NCBI RefSeq assembly: GCF_000729995.1
Contig: NZ_JNFG01000007.1
Location: forward strand, 62,001 to 126,000
Source of the DNA: Caballeronia sordidicola
Lineage (GTDB): Bacteria; Pseudomonadota; Gammaproteobacteria; Burkholderiales; Burkholderiaceae
Reading direction: 5' to 3'
Length of the DNA stretch: 64,000 bases
Shown here: piece by piece, positions 25,266-34,762 of the stretch
How positions within the stretch are numbered: position 1 is the stretch's first letter
How the letters are laid out: the number at the start of each line of letters is the position of its first letter
Position numbers and translations under genes: made by a program
Notes under the pieces: generated by a model
Database searches by the model: none
The model's input: only the letters and a program-made list of their open reading frames with translations
Told to the model about the DNA's origin: nothing

Positions 25266-26282
25266 TCAGATCAGGTCGACGCCCATCTTTGCAAGCACCC
25301 CTGCCATCTCTCCGACCTGCCGCGCCTTGTCATTCGACGCGTTACCGCCCAAGGCCCGCTTCTTGACGCCCTGCGCAATGGCCGCGAGCCGGAAGAAGCT
25401 GAACGCAAGGTAGAAGTTCCAGTTCTCAATCGACGCGATGCCCCGAAGCCGGCAGTATCGCTCGATGATCGTCGCCTCGTCCGGCACCCCCAGCTCGGCT
25501 CTGTTCAACCCTTCGAGACCGGCGATATGACCGTGCGGAGGAAGCCGCAAGCACATGCAAAAGTACGCGAGATCGGCTAGTGGATTGCCGAGCGTGGAGA
25601 GTTCCCAGTCGAGCACCGCGCGAACCTGCGGCGAGCCGCGCATGAAAATGAGGTTATCGATACGGAAATCGCCGTGCACGAGCGAAGGCTTACCGGCTTC
25701 GACGGGACAGTTCAAGGGCAGCCACTCGATCAGGGTCTCCACGGCAGCCAGCACGTCGGTTTGCGCCGCACGATACTGCCTGGTCCAGATGTCGATCTGA
25801 CGCGCGAAATAGTTTCCGGGGCGACCATAGTCGGCTAGACCAACAGCCTCCACATCCACATCATGGAGTGCCGCCATGGTCCCGAGCAAAGCGTCGTAAA
25901 TGGCGCCACGTTCCCCGACGGGCAGTTCCGGCAAGGCTGGATTCCAGAAGATCTCGCCGTCCTCGAAGCTCATGACGTAAAACATGCTGCCGATGACGTC
26001 ACGATCCTCGCAAAGGTGATACGCACGCGCGACCGGTACCGGCGTTCGACTGAGTGCTGTGAGCACGCGGTATTCACGATCTACCGCATGTGCGGATTTG
26101 AGCAGCGTGCCGGGCGGTTGACGCCGCAGTACATAACTGCCGCTTTGCGCTTTCAGGAGAAACGTAGGATTGGATTGCCCACCAGCAAATTTATCGATAG
26201 ACAACGGCCCCTGAAACCCGGGCACGTGCGCCGTCAGATAACGCGTGAGCGCTTCGGCATCGATTTGAAAGTTAGCGTTCAT
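25266..26282 (-). CDS. APH-fold phosphotransferase of the acyl-CoA kinase type
   Basis: A 338-residue kinase. Key elements are the nucleotide-binding FAGGQSNPTFLLKA near residue 28-41, the Lys-replacing segment YVLRRQPPG, the catalytic loop LVHGDFRIDNLIF (HGDxxxxN) and the metal-binding VLDWELSTLGNPLADLAYF. This is the subfamily that occurs beside, or fused to, ACAD10/11-type dehydrogenases, rather than the antibiotic-resistance branch. LvaA of levulinate catabolism is the best-studied bacterial example. It lies 22 bp after the phosphatase gene. Confidence 0.87.
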   Translation of the reverse strand: MNANFQIDAEALTRYLTAHVPGFQGPLSIDKFAGGQSNPTFLLKAQSGSYVLRRQPPGTLLKSAHAVDREYRVLTALSRTPVPVARAYHLCEDRDVIGSMFYVMSFEDGEIFWNPALPELPVGERGAIYDALLGTMAALHDVDVEAVGLADYGRPGNYFARQIDIWTRQYRAAQTDVLAAVETLIEWLPLNCPVEAGKPSLVHGDFRIDNLIFMRGSPQVRAVLDWELSTLGNPLADLAYFCMCLRLPPHGHIAGLEGLNRAELGVPDEATIIERYCRLRGIASIENWNFYLAFSFFRLAAIAQGVKKRALGGNASNDKARQVGEMAGVLAKMGVDLI

Positions 26283-26304
26283 GGTATTGCGGATCCGATT
26301 CGAA

Positions 26305-26979
26305 TTAACCGTAGGTGATGAATTCGCGCCGCTCGACAGCGTCGAGATGAGGCAGCGAGTTGAAGCTGACTAGCGACATCGCGGTGTCGTTAAAGACATA
26401 TTGGCAAACGCTGCTGTTCCGGATTTGCATGTTCAGCGCAATGGCGGCCGCCGCCGGCGCCTGCAGAATCTGCTGGGTAAACACGGCTATCGGACCTCCG
26501 GAACTCACGACCAGAACCCGCTTGCCGCCTGCTCGCTGAACGGCGAGACGCGCACGCTCAACACGCGTCTGGAACTGTTGCCACGTTTCAGGAACAGGCC
26601 CCGGCAAGCGATCTTCGGACCAGAGGTGTAGCGCCTTCTTGAGGTCCTTGTAGAAGCTCGTCTTCGAACTCTCGACGGAAGAACCCGGCCCGCATTTGTC
26701 TTCGTCAAGAGCGGCAAATAAAGCCCTGAAATCGTATTCGTTCAAGCCCGCGTCTTGCACGACGTCCACTTGAAGACCGCCCATCCCGGCAAGAATAGCG
26801 TCGGCGGTTTGCTCGTGCCGCCGCATCGTGCCGATGACAACCCGATCAAACTCCAGTTTTGTCTTTGCGAAGTATTCGCCGAGCCAATGCGATTGCTGAC
26901 CACCGCAAGGCGATAGCTCGTCATAGTTTTCGGCGCCGAAAGACGCCTGCCCGTGCCGCACCAGGTAGAGTTCCGCCAT
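26305..26979 (-). CDS. Histidine phosphatase superfamily protein
   Basis: A 224-residue phosphatase of the phosphoglycerate mutase-like fold. The catalytic LVRHGQASFGAENYDELSP provides the phospho-accepting His9, and the second catalytic His lies in VLVVSSGGPIA in a variant form: the usual 'SHG' reads SSGG, which may alter catalysis. GAGGA precedes the ATG. It is the first gene of the operon with the APH-type kinase, so it might dephosphorylate a side product of that kinase (inference). Confidence 0.82.
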   Translation of the reverse strand: MAELYLVRHGQASFGAENYDELSPCGGQQSHWLGEYFAKTKLEFDRVVIGTMRRHEQTADAILAGMGGLQVDVVQDAGLNEYDFRALFAALDEDKCGPGSSVESSKTSFYKDLKKALHLWSEDRLPGPVPETWQQFQTRVERARLAVQRAGGKRVLVVSSGGPIAVFTQQILQAPAAAAIALNMQIRNSSVCQYVFNDTAMSLVSFNSLPHLDAVERREFITYG

Positions 26980-27074
26980 GTCATCCTCGTCTCAACATAG
27001 CTTGAACGATACCGAGTCTCGCCTCATTCAGGAAATTTATTGTCGTGATACCTGACGATAACTTTTCGTGACAC

Positions 27075-27971
27075 CTAGTCCGCCTCTCGCATGAGACGGC
27101 CAACCTGCTCGCGTAGCCAACGATGAGCCGGGTCCCCCGTGACACTTCGGTGCCAGTAGCTATGCGCCTCGAGATTGGGAAGGTCGAACGGCAGTGCCAG
27201 GATGCGCGCGTCGTAACGCTTAAGGAGCTTGAGCGGTGCGGTAAGAACGAGGTCTGTGCGCATCGCGATCAACGGAGCCACCAGATAGTGCTGAACCCGG
27301 GTCTGGATCGAACGCCTGAGACCGAGCTTGTTGAGTTCCGCATCCACCAGACCGGGGCCCTGGCGCCGGCTGGACACGTGGATGTGACCGAAGCCGAGAT
27401 AGTCATCGATCGTCAGCTTCTTCTTGGAGAACGGGTGGTCCTGACGCAGCATGCACGCATACCGGTCGCGGCCCAACGGCTCCTGTTCGAGGTACGGGTC
27501 GTCAATCAGCGGCGCATCGATCGCAAGATTGACGGCGCCACTCGCCAATTCTTTGGGAACGTCTCTGCGCGTCGTGAAATAGCTCTCGATGCGTATGCCA
27601 GGGGCGAGCCGCTGCAGAACCTCCTCCAACGCGGGGAGCAGCAACGCCTCGGTCTGGTCGTTCATGCTCAGCCTGAAGGTCCGTTCCGACGACGCCGGAT
27701 CGAATTGTTCTCCGGCATGGGTACTCGAGTCGAGCAGTTGTAGCGCATCACGAACGCGCCCAATGATGTTCTCGGACATCGGCGTCGGCACCATGCCGGC
27801 CGGCGTGCTCACAAAAAGTTGATCGTCCAGCGCCTTGCGCATACGCGCCAATGCATTGCTGACAGCGGGCTGCGTGATGAAGAGCGTCTCCGCTGCACGT
27901 GTCAGGTTTCGCGTTCTATACACCGCGTCGAAAACCACAAATAAATTCAGATCGATTTTGGATAGACGCAT
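27075..27971 (-). CDS. LysR-family regulator (NodD/SyrM-like)
   Basis: A 298-residue LTTR opening SKIDLNLFVVFDAVYRTRN, the start typical of the NodD/LinR/DntR group, with HTH LTRAAETLFITQPAVSNALA. The effector domain contains FRLSMNDQTEALLLP. It is transcribed in the same direction as the phosphatase/kinase/SDR/ACAD operon and ends 95 bp before it, so it is likely to be its regulator, either from its own promoter or as a leading gene. Confidence 0.87.
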   Translation of the reverse strand: MRLSKIDLNLFVVFDAVYRTRNLTRAAETLFITQPAVSNALARMRKALDDQLFVSTPAGMVPTPMSENIIGRVRDALQLLDSSTHAGEQFDPASSERTFRLSMNDQTEALLLPALEEVLQRLAPGIRIESYFTTRRDVPKELASGAVNLAIDAPLIDDPYLEQEPLGRDRYACMLRQDHPFSKKKLTIDDYLGFGHIHVSSRRQGPGLVDAELNKLGLRRSIQTRVQHYLVAPLIAMRTDLVLTAPLKLLKRYDARILALPFDLPNLEAHSYWHRSVTGDPAHRWLREQVGRLMREAD

Positions 27972-28029
27972 TTTCGGATTCCCTGACGCTGCCTGAAGCC
28001 TTAAGCAGCAGTTTATAAGTTATGCGTAA

Positions 28030-28923
28030 CTATTTCGTTCGGATTGTGTGATCTTCGAACGCGGACACGATGCCGTCAATCATTGCTGCAATGCGCGCGG
28101 TATGCCGAAGGTCTTGATGCGTGACGAGCCAGATTTCATAGACCGCCCCGCGCGCGGGTTCCGGCCATATCTGCACGAGGCCGTCGTGTTCAGCCAGATG
28201 TATCGGCAGCTCACCAATACCGATGCCGGCCTTTACCGCGGTGCGTAGCATGAGGCTGGAATTGAAAGTCGATACGATGCGCCCCGCGTGTATCGGTTCG
28301 CCAGCAAGAGTTGGCGATGTGGATGATCGACTACCTGTCCAGTTTCCCTGATAGACGACAAGATCATGGCCCGCGAATGCGGAGCCAGCAGCGGGCTTGC
28401 CGTGCTGCTCAAGATATGCCTTCGATGCAAAGAGCGCCATGGGCCAGCGAGCCAGGCGTCGCGCGACAAGATCGGGATTGTCCGGCCTGACTGAGCGGAC
28501 CGCGATATCCGCTTCACGCTTTGCCAGATTGAGCATGATCGTCGACGTGTCCAGCAGGACCCGCACTTCCGGATGCGCAGCATGCAGACGTTCGATGGCG
28601 GGAAGCAGGAATTCGAGCGCGATCGAGTCGGTGCTGGTGACTCTTACGTCCCCCGCAAGCCGTGTATCCGTGCCCTGAGTTCGTCTGACGAGTTCGTGCG
28701 CGGACTGTTCCATTTTCTCCGCTGATCTCAGCGCGGCCTCGCCTGCGGCGGTCAACGCGTAACCCTCAGAGGTGCGCAGGAAGAGCGTTGCACGTAGGGC
28801 GTGCTCCAGTGCTGCAATGCGTCTGCCGACCGTCGCCTGATCGAGATTGAGCGTCCTGGCCGCTCCACGGAGCGTTTTTTCGCGCTCCACCGCGAGAAAC
28901 ACGCGCGCGTCATCCCAGTTCAT
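28030..28923 (-). CDS. LysR-family regulator
   Basis: A 297-residue LTTR with HTH TLRGAARTLNLDQATVGRRI; the 'DQATVGRRI' recognition helix marks the group often found beside oxidoreductase genes. The ATG at 28923 follows AGGAGGG, which beats the upstream in-frame ATG. It is divergent from the quinone oxidoreductase gene. A 16-bp palindrome sits 15 bp upstream of the start. Confidence 0.87.
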   Translation of the reverse strand: MNWDDARVFLAVEREKTLRGAARTLNLDQATVGRRIAALEHALRATLFLRTSEGYALTAAGEAALRSAEKMEQSAHELVRRTQGTDTRLAGDVRVTSTDSIALEFLLPAIERLHAAHPEVRVLLDTSTIMLNLAKREADIAVRSVRPDNPDLVARRLARWPMALFASKAYLEQHGKPAAGSAFAGHDLVVYQGNWTGSRSSTSPTLAGEPIHAGRIVSTFNSSLMLRTAVKAGIGIGELPIHLAEHDGLVQIWPEPARGAVYEIWLVTHQDLRHTARIAAMIDGIVSAFEDHTIRTK

Positions 28924-28937
28924 GGTGCCGCCCTCCT

Positions 28938-28953
28938 GATGCAAATTTGCATC
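28938..28953. promoter_or_regulatory. Palindromic LysR-site candidate
   Basis: GATGCAAATTTGCATC is a perfect 16-bp palindrome in the gap between the divergent LysR and quinone oxidoreductase genes. It contains T-N11-A and abuts the LysR ribosome-binding site, so binding would block its own expression. Confidence 0.6.
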
Positions 28954-29083
28954 TCACCACGCGAATAATGCTGCACATATTCATCAATGTCGATGCCTAT
29001 ACTGAACTTAACGAACGCAAGAGTTCCTCGTTGAATGATCCGCCCGGATCATCCGAGCCTCATCTATTGAAGGAGTGGTATCC

Positions 29084-30115
29084 ATGTCTGCCTCAACCTA
29101 TCGTGTGCCGTCGTCCATGACGGCCATTGAGATTAAACAGCCCGGCGGTCCGGAAGTCCTGGTGCCGACTACGCGCCCCGTGCCGATGCCGGCCGCCGAT
29201 CAGGTTCTTATCCGCATCCACGCGGCTGCCGTGAACGGCCCAGACGTTTTCCAGCGTAAAGGGCTGTATGATCCGCCCCCCGGCGCTTCGGACATTCCAG
29301 GGCTGGAAGTGGCGGGTCAAGTGGTTGCCGTTGGCTCCGACGTGTCTCAATTCCAGATCGGCGAACTGGTGTGTGCATTGATTCCCGGCGGTGGCTACGC
29401 AGAATATGCCGTCGCGCACGCCTGCAACACGATGCATGTCCCCAAAGGCCTGACGTTGGTGGAAGCGGGGGCCGTGCCCGAAACGTTTATGACGGTATGG
29501 CTGAACCTGTTCCAGCGCGGCAAGCTGGTTGCCGGCGAATCGGTGTTGATCCATGGCGGAGCGTCAGGTATCGGTACTACGGCGACCATGCTGGCGAAGG
29601 CATTCGGCGCTGCGAAAATCATCACGACAGTGGGGTCGCAGGCGCATCGGGAGGCGAGCCTGGCGCTAGGCGCAGACCTCGCGATCAATTATCGCGAGGA
29701 AGACTTTGTCGCCGAAACAAAGCGGTTCACAGAGGGACGAGGCGTCGACGTAATCCTCGACATCATTGCCGGCGATTACGTGGCCAGAAACTATGACGCT
29801 GCAGCCATGGACGGTCGGATCCTCCAGGTGGGCGTGATCGCGGGGCCGGCGAAGGATCTCAACCTTGTGCCGATGTTGACGAAACGTCTGACGCATATGG
29901 GCTCGACATTGCGCTCGCGCACCTCCGCGGACAAGGCGACCATCGTCAATGAACTGGAGCGGCAGGTCTGGCCGCACATCGAGAGCGGCAAGATCAAGCC
30001 GGTTATCTACAAGACCTTTGCGCTTGCCGACGCTCGCGGCGCTCACGAGCTGATCGATTCCGGCGCACACTTTGGAAAGATTGTCCTGACGACAGGTGCC
30101 GATCTCATTGGCTGA
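29084..30115 (+). CDS. NADPH:quinone oxidoreductase, zinc-free MDR family (PIG3-like)
   Basis: A 343-residue medium-chain reductase. AAVNGPDVFQRKGLYDPPPGASDIPGLE-like N-terminal GroES domain (residues ~45-70) and the cofactor motif IHGGASGIGTTATMLAKAFGA (~150) identify the PIG3/QorB group; no zinc-binding cysteines are present. The ATG at 29084 has AGGAG eight bases upstream. It is controlled, most likely, by the divergent LysR. It probably reduces quinones or unsaturated carbonyls. Confidence 0.87.
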   Translation: MSASTYRVPSSMTAIEIKQPGGPEVLVPTTRPVPMPAADQVLIRIHAAAVNGPDVFQRKGLYDPPPGASDIPGLEVAGQVVAVGSDVSQFQIGELVCALIPGGGYAEYAVAHACNTMHVPKGLTLVEAGAVPETFMTVWLNLFQRGKLVAGESVLIHGGASGIGTTATMLAKAFGAAKIITTVGSQAHREASLALGADLAINYREEDFVAETKRFTEGRGVDVILDIIAGDYVARNYDAAAMDGRILQVGVIAGPAKDLNLVPMLTKRLTHMGSTLRSRTSADKATIVNELERQVWPHIESGKIKPVIYKTFALADARGAHELIDSGAHFGKIVLTTGADLIG

Positions 30116-30342
30116 AGAAGCCTGGGGGATGATCGATCGCGGCCGCCACGTTACCGTTCGAATCCGGGGTTCTCGATCGCCCATCATCGGATCTGTCGAA
30201 CAACGCCCGTCGAAATGGTCATCACCGGTCAGGGGCATTTGATCCGGATTCCTTTATAGATGCGAATGGCTTGATAGTCACGAAAGACACGCCCGAGAAT
30301 GTCCCGGCATGGCGACATTCTCTTCAGGCTGACCGTCTCGAC

Positions 30343-32031
30343 TCAACGCGCCGGATTGACAGCGGACGCAGCATCGGGCCTCATCCCACGAGGAACGGGA
30401 GTCTGACTCTTGTGATGCGAGGGCGGTGTTACCGGCGGCCCTTGAATGAAGACATGCTGCTGCAACGCGGTTGTGTCCGTGTTACGCAGGATGATGTCGG
30501 CTAGCGTCGTGTTCGCAATCATATGGGTGGTTGGAGGATCGAACCCCTGGTTGAGCCAGAAGAAACGATCTCCCGCGCGCAACGCGGAAAACTGGTTGCC
30601 GATGATTCTCTGAAACGTTGGCCCGACAACCGCGTTGGGCGCGTGCGCTTCCGCGAGTCCGCCAATGAAAAGGTCCACTTGATCAATCGTGCCATAGACG
30701 GTTTTCAACTGGGCCTGCAACGCGGGATCGCTGGTCAATGCATCGAACGACTGATAAGGCGCAAGGCCTAACGCTATGCGGATCTGGTTCAGGCTGCCAA
30801 CTCCCACATCGCGTTCGCGCTGGATGTCGATCGCTATCAGATCGATCAGATCGACTCCGCCGCCCACGAGGCTGGCGGCCAGCAGATTGCGCAACGTCGC
30901 GACCACATACACGTCCGTTGCCTGCGCGAAATCCAGGCTCAGCGAGCGCAGGAGGGGATCGGTGCCGTTCGCAATGTCGACTTGAGGTGTATTGAAGAAC
31001 GCTTCGCTGAGTCCCTCACTGAAGGTGGTAACGCCAGCGTTGTCCACGCCCTCCTGGGTATCCGAGATCTGCGAATGACCGACGCGGAACGCGGCAGCAG
31101 AAAATTCCTGCGAGATCTGCGCGTTCTGCGAGGAGTCGTATCCCCTGTAGGGTCCGAGCACCGGGCCGATCAGCACAGGTAAATACTCGGAATACACAAT
31201 GTTCTCGTACTCGGCGGTGGTGATCGCTCGCGCCATGTTGTACAACTGGTCACCTGACCAGGTCGGTTGCTGGGCTTTCAGCTGACCTACCCAATTATTG
31301 TGCTCGCGCATGAAAAGCGTCGTGGTCGCTGTGAGCTCGGGATTCTCCATTACCCGCGGGTCGCCACTTTCAAAGACACCGGCGACAATCGGAAGCGACT
31401 GTCCGTCGGGCGACGCTTTCAAAGTGCCGTCCGCGTTGCGCAAGCTATCGGCCATTTCCTGAGTCGAGCCGTAGAGTTGCGACAGGTCGAGATAACCTGC
31501 AACCGTGTTGACGATCGTATTGGTCGCCGGACTGCGGACCGCTCGGGTCATTGAGATGACGGTGCCGGCGCTCACGTCGGGATCATTCGCGGGAATTGTG
31601 ATGTTGATCGCGTCGGTCGTGAGCGGCGCCGCTTCGAGACCCAGATCGTGATCGACGAATTGCCCCCACACATAAAGCCACGCAGAGGCAACCGGATCGG
31701 TGGTCTGGCCATTTTGTCCCTGCGCGCCAGTGCCACCCGAAATAATGTTGGAAATGGTCCGGGGATTCGGGCCGTTTATCAGGCCGTTGGCCGTGCCAGG
31801 CGCGAAATTCAACGGGGCCAAATTCAATTCCGGACTGCCCGGCGTGGCGTTGAAGTTGGGATTGTCGAGGTTATTACCCGTGCCGCCGATTGGCCGAAAT
31901 GACTGGAGCAGTGTAATTGGATGAGCTGCGGAAAGAGCGCCGTGCGTGTCAGCGAAAAGCCTTGCTGGAAGTGCAGCGACGGCGATTGTAAATGCCGAAC
32001 ACCCCACCCGCATATATCGATGGATTCGCAA
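30343..32031 (-). CDS. Exported haem peroxidase, animal (peroxinectin-like) type
   Basis: A 562-residue protein of the animal haem-dependent peroxidase superfamily. A signal peptide (FTIAVAALPARLFA, cleaved near residue 27) directs it to the periplasm or outside. The distal site is WGQFVDHDLGLE (catalytic Gln and His) and the proximal His is in AAFRVGHSQISD; FMREHNNWVGQL carries another conserved His-Asn pair. The C-terminus ends in a proline- and basic-rich tail. GAGGAG lies seven bases before a TTG start at 32031; an in-frame ATG six codons later is an alternative. It stands alone, with weak indication of neighbours acting with it. Confidence 0.85.
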   Translation of the reverse strand: MRIHRYMRVGCSAFTIAVAALPARLFADTHGALSAAHPITLLQSFRPIGGTGNNLDNPNFNATPGSPELNLAPLNFAPGTANGLINGPNPRTISNIISGGTGAQGQNGQTTDPVASAWLYVWGQFVDHDLGLEAAPLTTDAINITIPANDPDVSAGTVISMTRAVRSPATNTIVNTVAGYLDLSQLYGSTQEMADSLRNADGTLKASPDGQSLPIVAGVFESGDPRVMENPELTATTTLFMREHNNWVGQLKAQQPTWSGDQLYNMARAITTAEYENIVYSEYLPVLIGPVLGPYRGYDSSQNAQISQEFSAAAFRVGHSQISDTQEGVDNAGVTTFSEGLSEAFFNTPQVDIANGTDPLLRSLSLDFAQATDVYVVATLRNLLAASLVGGGVDLIDLIAIDIQRERDVGVGSLNQIRIALGLAPYQSFDALTSDPALQAQLKTVYGTIDQVDLFIGGLAEAHAPNAVVGPTFQRIIGNQFSALRAGDRFFWLNQGFDPPTTHMIANTTLADIILRNTDTTALQQHVFIQGPPVTPPSHHKSQTPVPRGMRPDAASAVNPAR

Positions 32032-32394
32032 TTCAATTCTCCTCGTTGTATTTGCTTAATCAACATTGACTCTTCCGCCCGTGCTCTGGAAAGCCGGGAC
32101 ACATGTCGATCATCGTTGACGCCTTGCGGATGGACGGCGCAAAGGCGTAAGGCACGATGCAGCGGAGAGAAACGAAATTCAATAAAAAATAATATTACGA
32201 TCGATGAAATTGATTTGATTTGACTATGCGGACTGAATACGGCTATTTGTAGTATTTAACACCCGCATATTTTTATCAGGATCAGCGGATGTGAAGGCGG
32301 AATAAACTCGATTGGTTGAAACCTATTTGTTTTAACTTACCGATCACCGCTTTTCGATAGGAATTTACAAAATGTTGTTGGGTGGAAATCCAAA
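32032..32394. other. Long AT-rich gap upstream of the peroxidase gene
   Basis: No gene was recognised. The stretch 32165-32290 is markedly AT-rich compared with flanking DNA and most likely holds the peroxidase promoter; GAGGAG at its lower edge is the peroxidase ribosome site. No clear operator or hairpin was seen. Confidence 0.4.
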
Positions 32395-32523
32395 TCAGCT
32401 TTTCCGGATGACCTGCTTGCGACCCTCAGCGGCTGCTTTTAACCGCGCTTCTTCGGCACGCTGAGCAGCCGCAACCCGGTCAACCGAGCGAGCAAATTGC
32501 CGTAAGGGATTCAGTTCGACTGT
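32395..32523 (-). pseudogene. Short coding remnant downstream of the GMC gene
   Basis: Downstream of the GMC oxidoreductase stop, a frame open from 32523 to the stop at 32395-32397 encodes NPLRQFARSVDRVAAAQR followed by a basic, alanine-rich helix ending VIRKS. It has no ATG or GTG start and no ribosome site. The coiled-coil-like composition suggests the end of a lost gene or a small unannotated protein started at CTG. Weak. Confidence 0.22.
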
Positions 32524-34154
32524 TCAGATGCTTCGCTCGATGAACGGCCGTAGGGTGCATCAGGTTCACGCAAGAACTCTGCAGCCCGCTCGCCGATAAC
32601 CACGCACGGCGCCATCGTGTTGCCGCTCGTTACGCGAGGAAGGGCGGATGCGTCCGCCACTCGCAAGCCTTCCACGCCATGAACTCTCAGCTTGCCATCC
32701 ACCACCGACATTCCGTCGAGCCCCATCCTGGCGGTGCCGCTTTGATGCCAGAATGTCGTAAGTCCATTACGGATGTACGCAGCGAGTTCGGCAGGTCCGT
32801 AAGACCACGGCGCGACCTGATGCTTACTGAACCCTGCCAGTGCCGACGCGCGGCCCATCGCGCGCGCGAAATCCAGCCCTCTGACCAGGTCGGTCAGATC
32901 CTGCGGCGCAGCAAGATAGTTGGCGTCAATGCGCACCGGGTCGGTCGCGGCAGCACCTGTGAGATGGATACTGCCACGGCTTAGCGGCCGCATCCCGATC
33001 ACCTGGGTCCAGCAGTCACTCGGGAGCCTGGCGCCTGAGGCGTTTTCCGGCGTGAGCAAGGCACCCGATATGGCGTAGCTATAGAAGTTGGGGCTGTCCA
33101 GTTCGGGCCGGCTCTTCCAGAAAATCGCGGTCTGGCTGCGTGGGAAAGGTCCCAACACGTCGCCCTCGCTGGCCCAGACCGAGGCAATCGAAACGTGGTC
33201 GTGCAGATTGCGTCCAACACCTTCAAGTGTCTGCAACGGCGCAATGCCGGCACGCTGCAACTCCTGTGCAGGGCCGAGTCCCGATTGCATCAAGAGCTTG
33301 GGCGTGTGAATGGCGCCCAAGGACAGAACGATCTCCCGATGCGCTTCGGCCGTCACCAGCTCGCCTTGATAGTCGAACTCGACCTTGGTCGCACGAAGGC
33401 CGTCAAACAGAACGCGGACGACATTCGCTCCAGTCAGTACGGTCAGATTGGGTTGCGCCATCAGCGGATACACGTAGGAGCGAAAGATCGACTGCCGCTT
33501 TTTATCGCGAACCGTTTCATCGACCAACGCGCATCCACCTGCCGCTTCCATCATGCGGCCGTTCGCGTTGGGAAAGCGCGCGAGACCCATTGATTCGGCG
33601 GCCCCCATCAGGCGCTCTGAAAAAGGAAGGGGCTCTTGGGCCGGTTGAACGTGCACCGTTCCGCTTTTGCCGCGATAGTCTGGGTCTGGCTCACCTGCCC
33701 ACTTTTCGATGCGATTGCGATAAAGCTCAAGGACGGCGCGGTAGCTCCACGTTTCTTCGCCAGTCAAGGTGGCATAGAAGTCCCAATCTGCCTGATGTCC
33801 TCGTGACCACGTTGACACGTTGATGCTAGAGCCGCCGCCGAGCCCCTTTCCCATCGAATACGCTAGAGCACGTCCGTTTAGCTGGGGATTGCCCTCTGCA
33901 ACAAAGCCCCAATCCATCTCGCCGCCTAGTGTCAACGGCCAGCAATTCGGATCCTGCACGAGTTCACTCTCGTCATGACAGCCCGCCTCGATAAGCAGAA
34001 CCCGCAGGTTTGGGTCCTCCGCGAGCCTTGCCGCTACCACGCATCCCGAGGTGCCCGCTCCGCACACGATGAAATCATAAGGCGCGCTGATGCGAGCAGC
34101 GAGCTCGCGCTGATTGCGCCGGACGTGCACGGCGAATTCTTCGTTTGTTACCAT
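32511..34154 (-). CDS. GMC family FAD-dependent oxidoreductase (choline dehydrogenase-like)
   Basis: A 547-residue flavoprotein. The FAD-binding motif is FIVCGAGTSGCVVAARLAED, the GMC signature 1 lies in GKGLGGGSSINVSTWSRG, and signature 2 in GAIHTPKLLMQSGLGP. The catalytic His is in TFWHQSGTARMG and the second conserved position is Asn in TSGNTMAPCVVIGE. There is no signal peptide; family enzymes oxidise primary alcohols using FAD and an electron acceptor. No betaine genes are near, so choline is not assured as substrate. Confidence 0.88.
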   Translation of the reverse strand: MVTNEEFAVHVRRNQRELAARISAPYDFIVCGAGTSGCVVAARLAEDPNLRVLLIEAGCHDESELVQDPNCWPLTLGGEMDWGFVAEGNPQLNGRALAYSMGKGLGGGSSINVSTWSRGHQADWDFYATLTGEETWSYRAVLELYRNRIEKWAGEPDPDYRGKSGTVHVQPAQEPLPFSERLMGAAESMGLARFPNANGRMMEAAGGCALVDETVRDKKRQSIFRSYVYPLMAQPNLTVLTGANVVRVLFDGLRATKVEFDYQGELVTAEAHREIVLSLGAIHTPKLLMQSGLGPAQELQRAGIAPLQTLEGVGRNLHDHVSIASVWASEGDVLGPFPRSQTAIFWKSRPELDSPNFYSYAISGALLTPENASGARLPSDCWTQVIGMRPLSRGSIHLTGAAATDPVRIDANYLAAPQDLTDLVRGLDFARAMGRASALAGFSKHQVAPWSYGPAELAAYIRNGLTTFWHQSGTARMGLDGMSVVDGKLRVHGVEGLRVADASALPRVTSGNTMAPCVVIGERAAEFLREPDAPYGRSSSEASEQSN

Positions 34155-34762
34155 GACGACTCCATTGATTTAATTCGGATTGCTTTACATCTTGATGTTG
34201 AGAAGCAGATTGGTGGTTGTTTCCCACGCTTGCGCACAAGTCAGAAAAGCTGAACGCACAGAGTGACTGCATGGACTTCGCCTGCACGTCGAAATGCCCT
34301 GGCGGAGATCAACGAAAGGCCAGACAATAGGTCGCGTGACAGGGGAACCCGACTGCCGTGCCAACAACGCCGCCGACAATCAACCCGTGCTAAAAAAACC
34401 CATTCTTCGCTTCTATCGTCCTGGCGGGAAAAATGAGGGAGCTGTCCGTGTTCGACAGCCATCGAAGAATAATATGGGCGGTGACCTAAGGCGTGAATGC
34501 CAGGGCGTCTCACTCATCTGCTCGATCGTCTCAGTTTTTGGAAGACGAGGCCGATTCGCGTCGGTGGCATCGCTGTAAGAAAGTTGATTCTGGCTGCGTC
34601 AGGAAGCACGGTCATTGACAAGATGCCGGCAGGTGCCAGGACCTCGACACGCGGGACAAGCAACTTCAGCCATGCGCAAAAATACAATATGGAGGGGGAC
34701 CCCACGTCCGAAAGCCGTTGCTCGCAGTACAGCCGCCACGTCGCGTTCACCCATTCTCGATG
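34155..34762. other. 608-bp gap without a recognised gene
   Basis: Short open frames occur on both strands but none has a ribosome site, a family motif or the codon bias of neighbours. The first 40 bp hold the GMC promoter region. The rest may be decayed coding DNA; I found no recognisable domain. Confidence 0.4.

Noticed and set aside
30150..30175. GTTCGAATCCGG-like T-loop motif suggesting a tRNA
   Set aside because: No acceptor stem, D-arm or anticodon arm can be drawn around it and no CCA end follows. It is a chance match in non-coding DNA.
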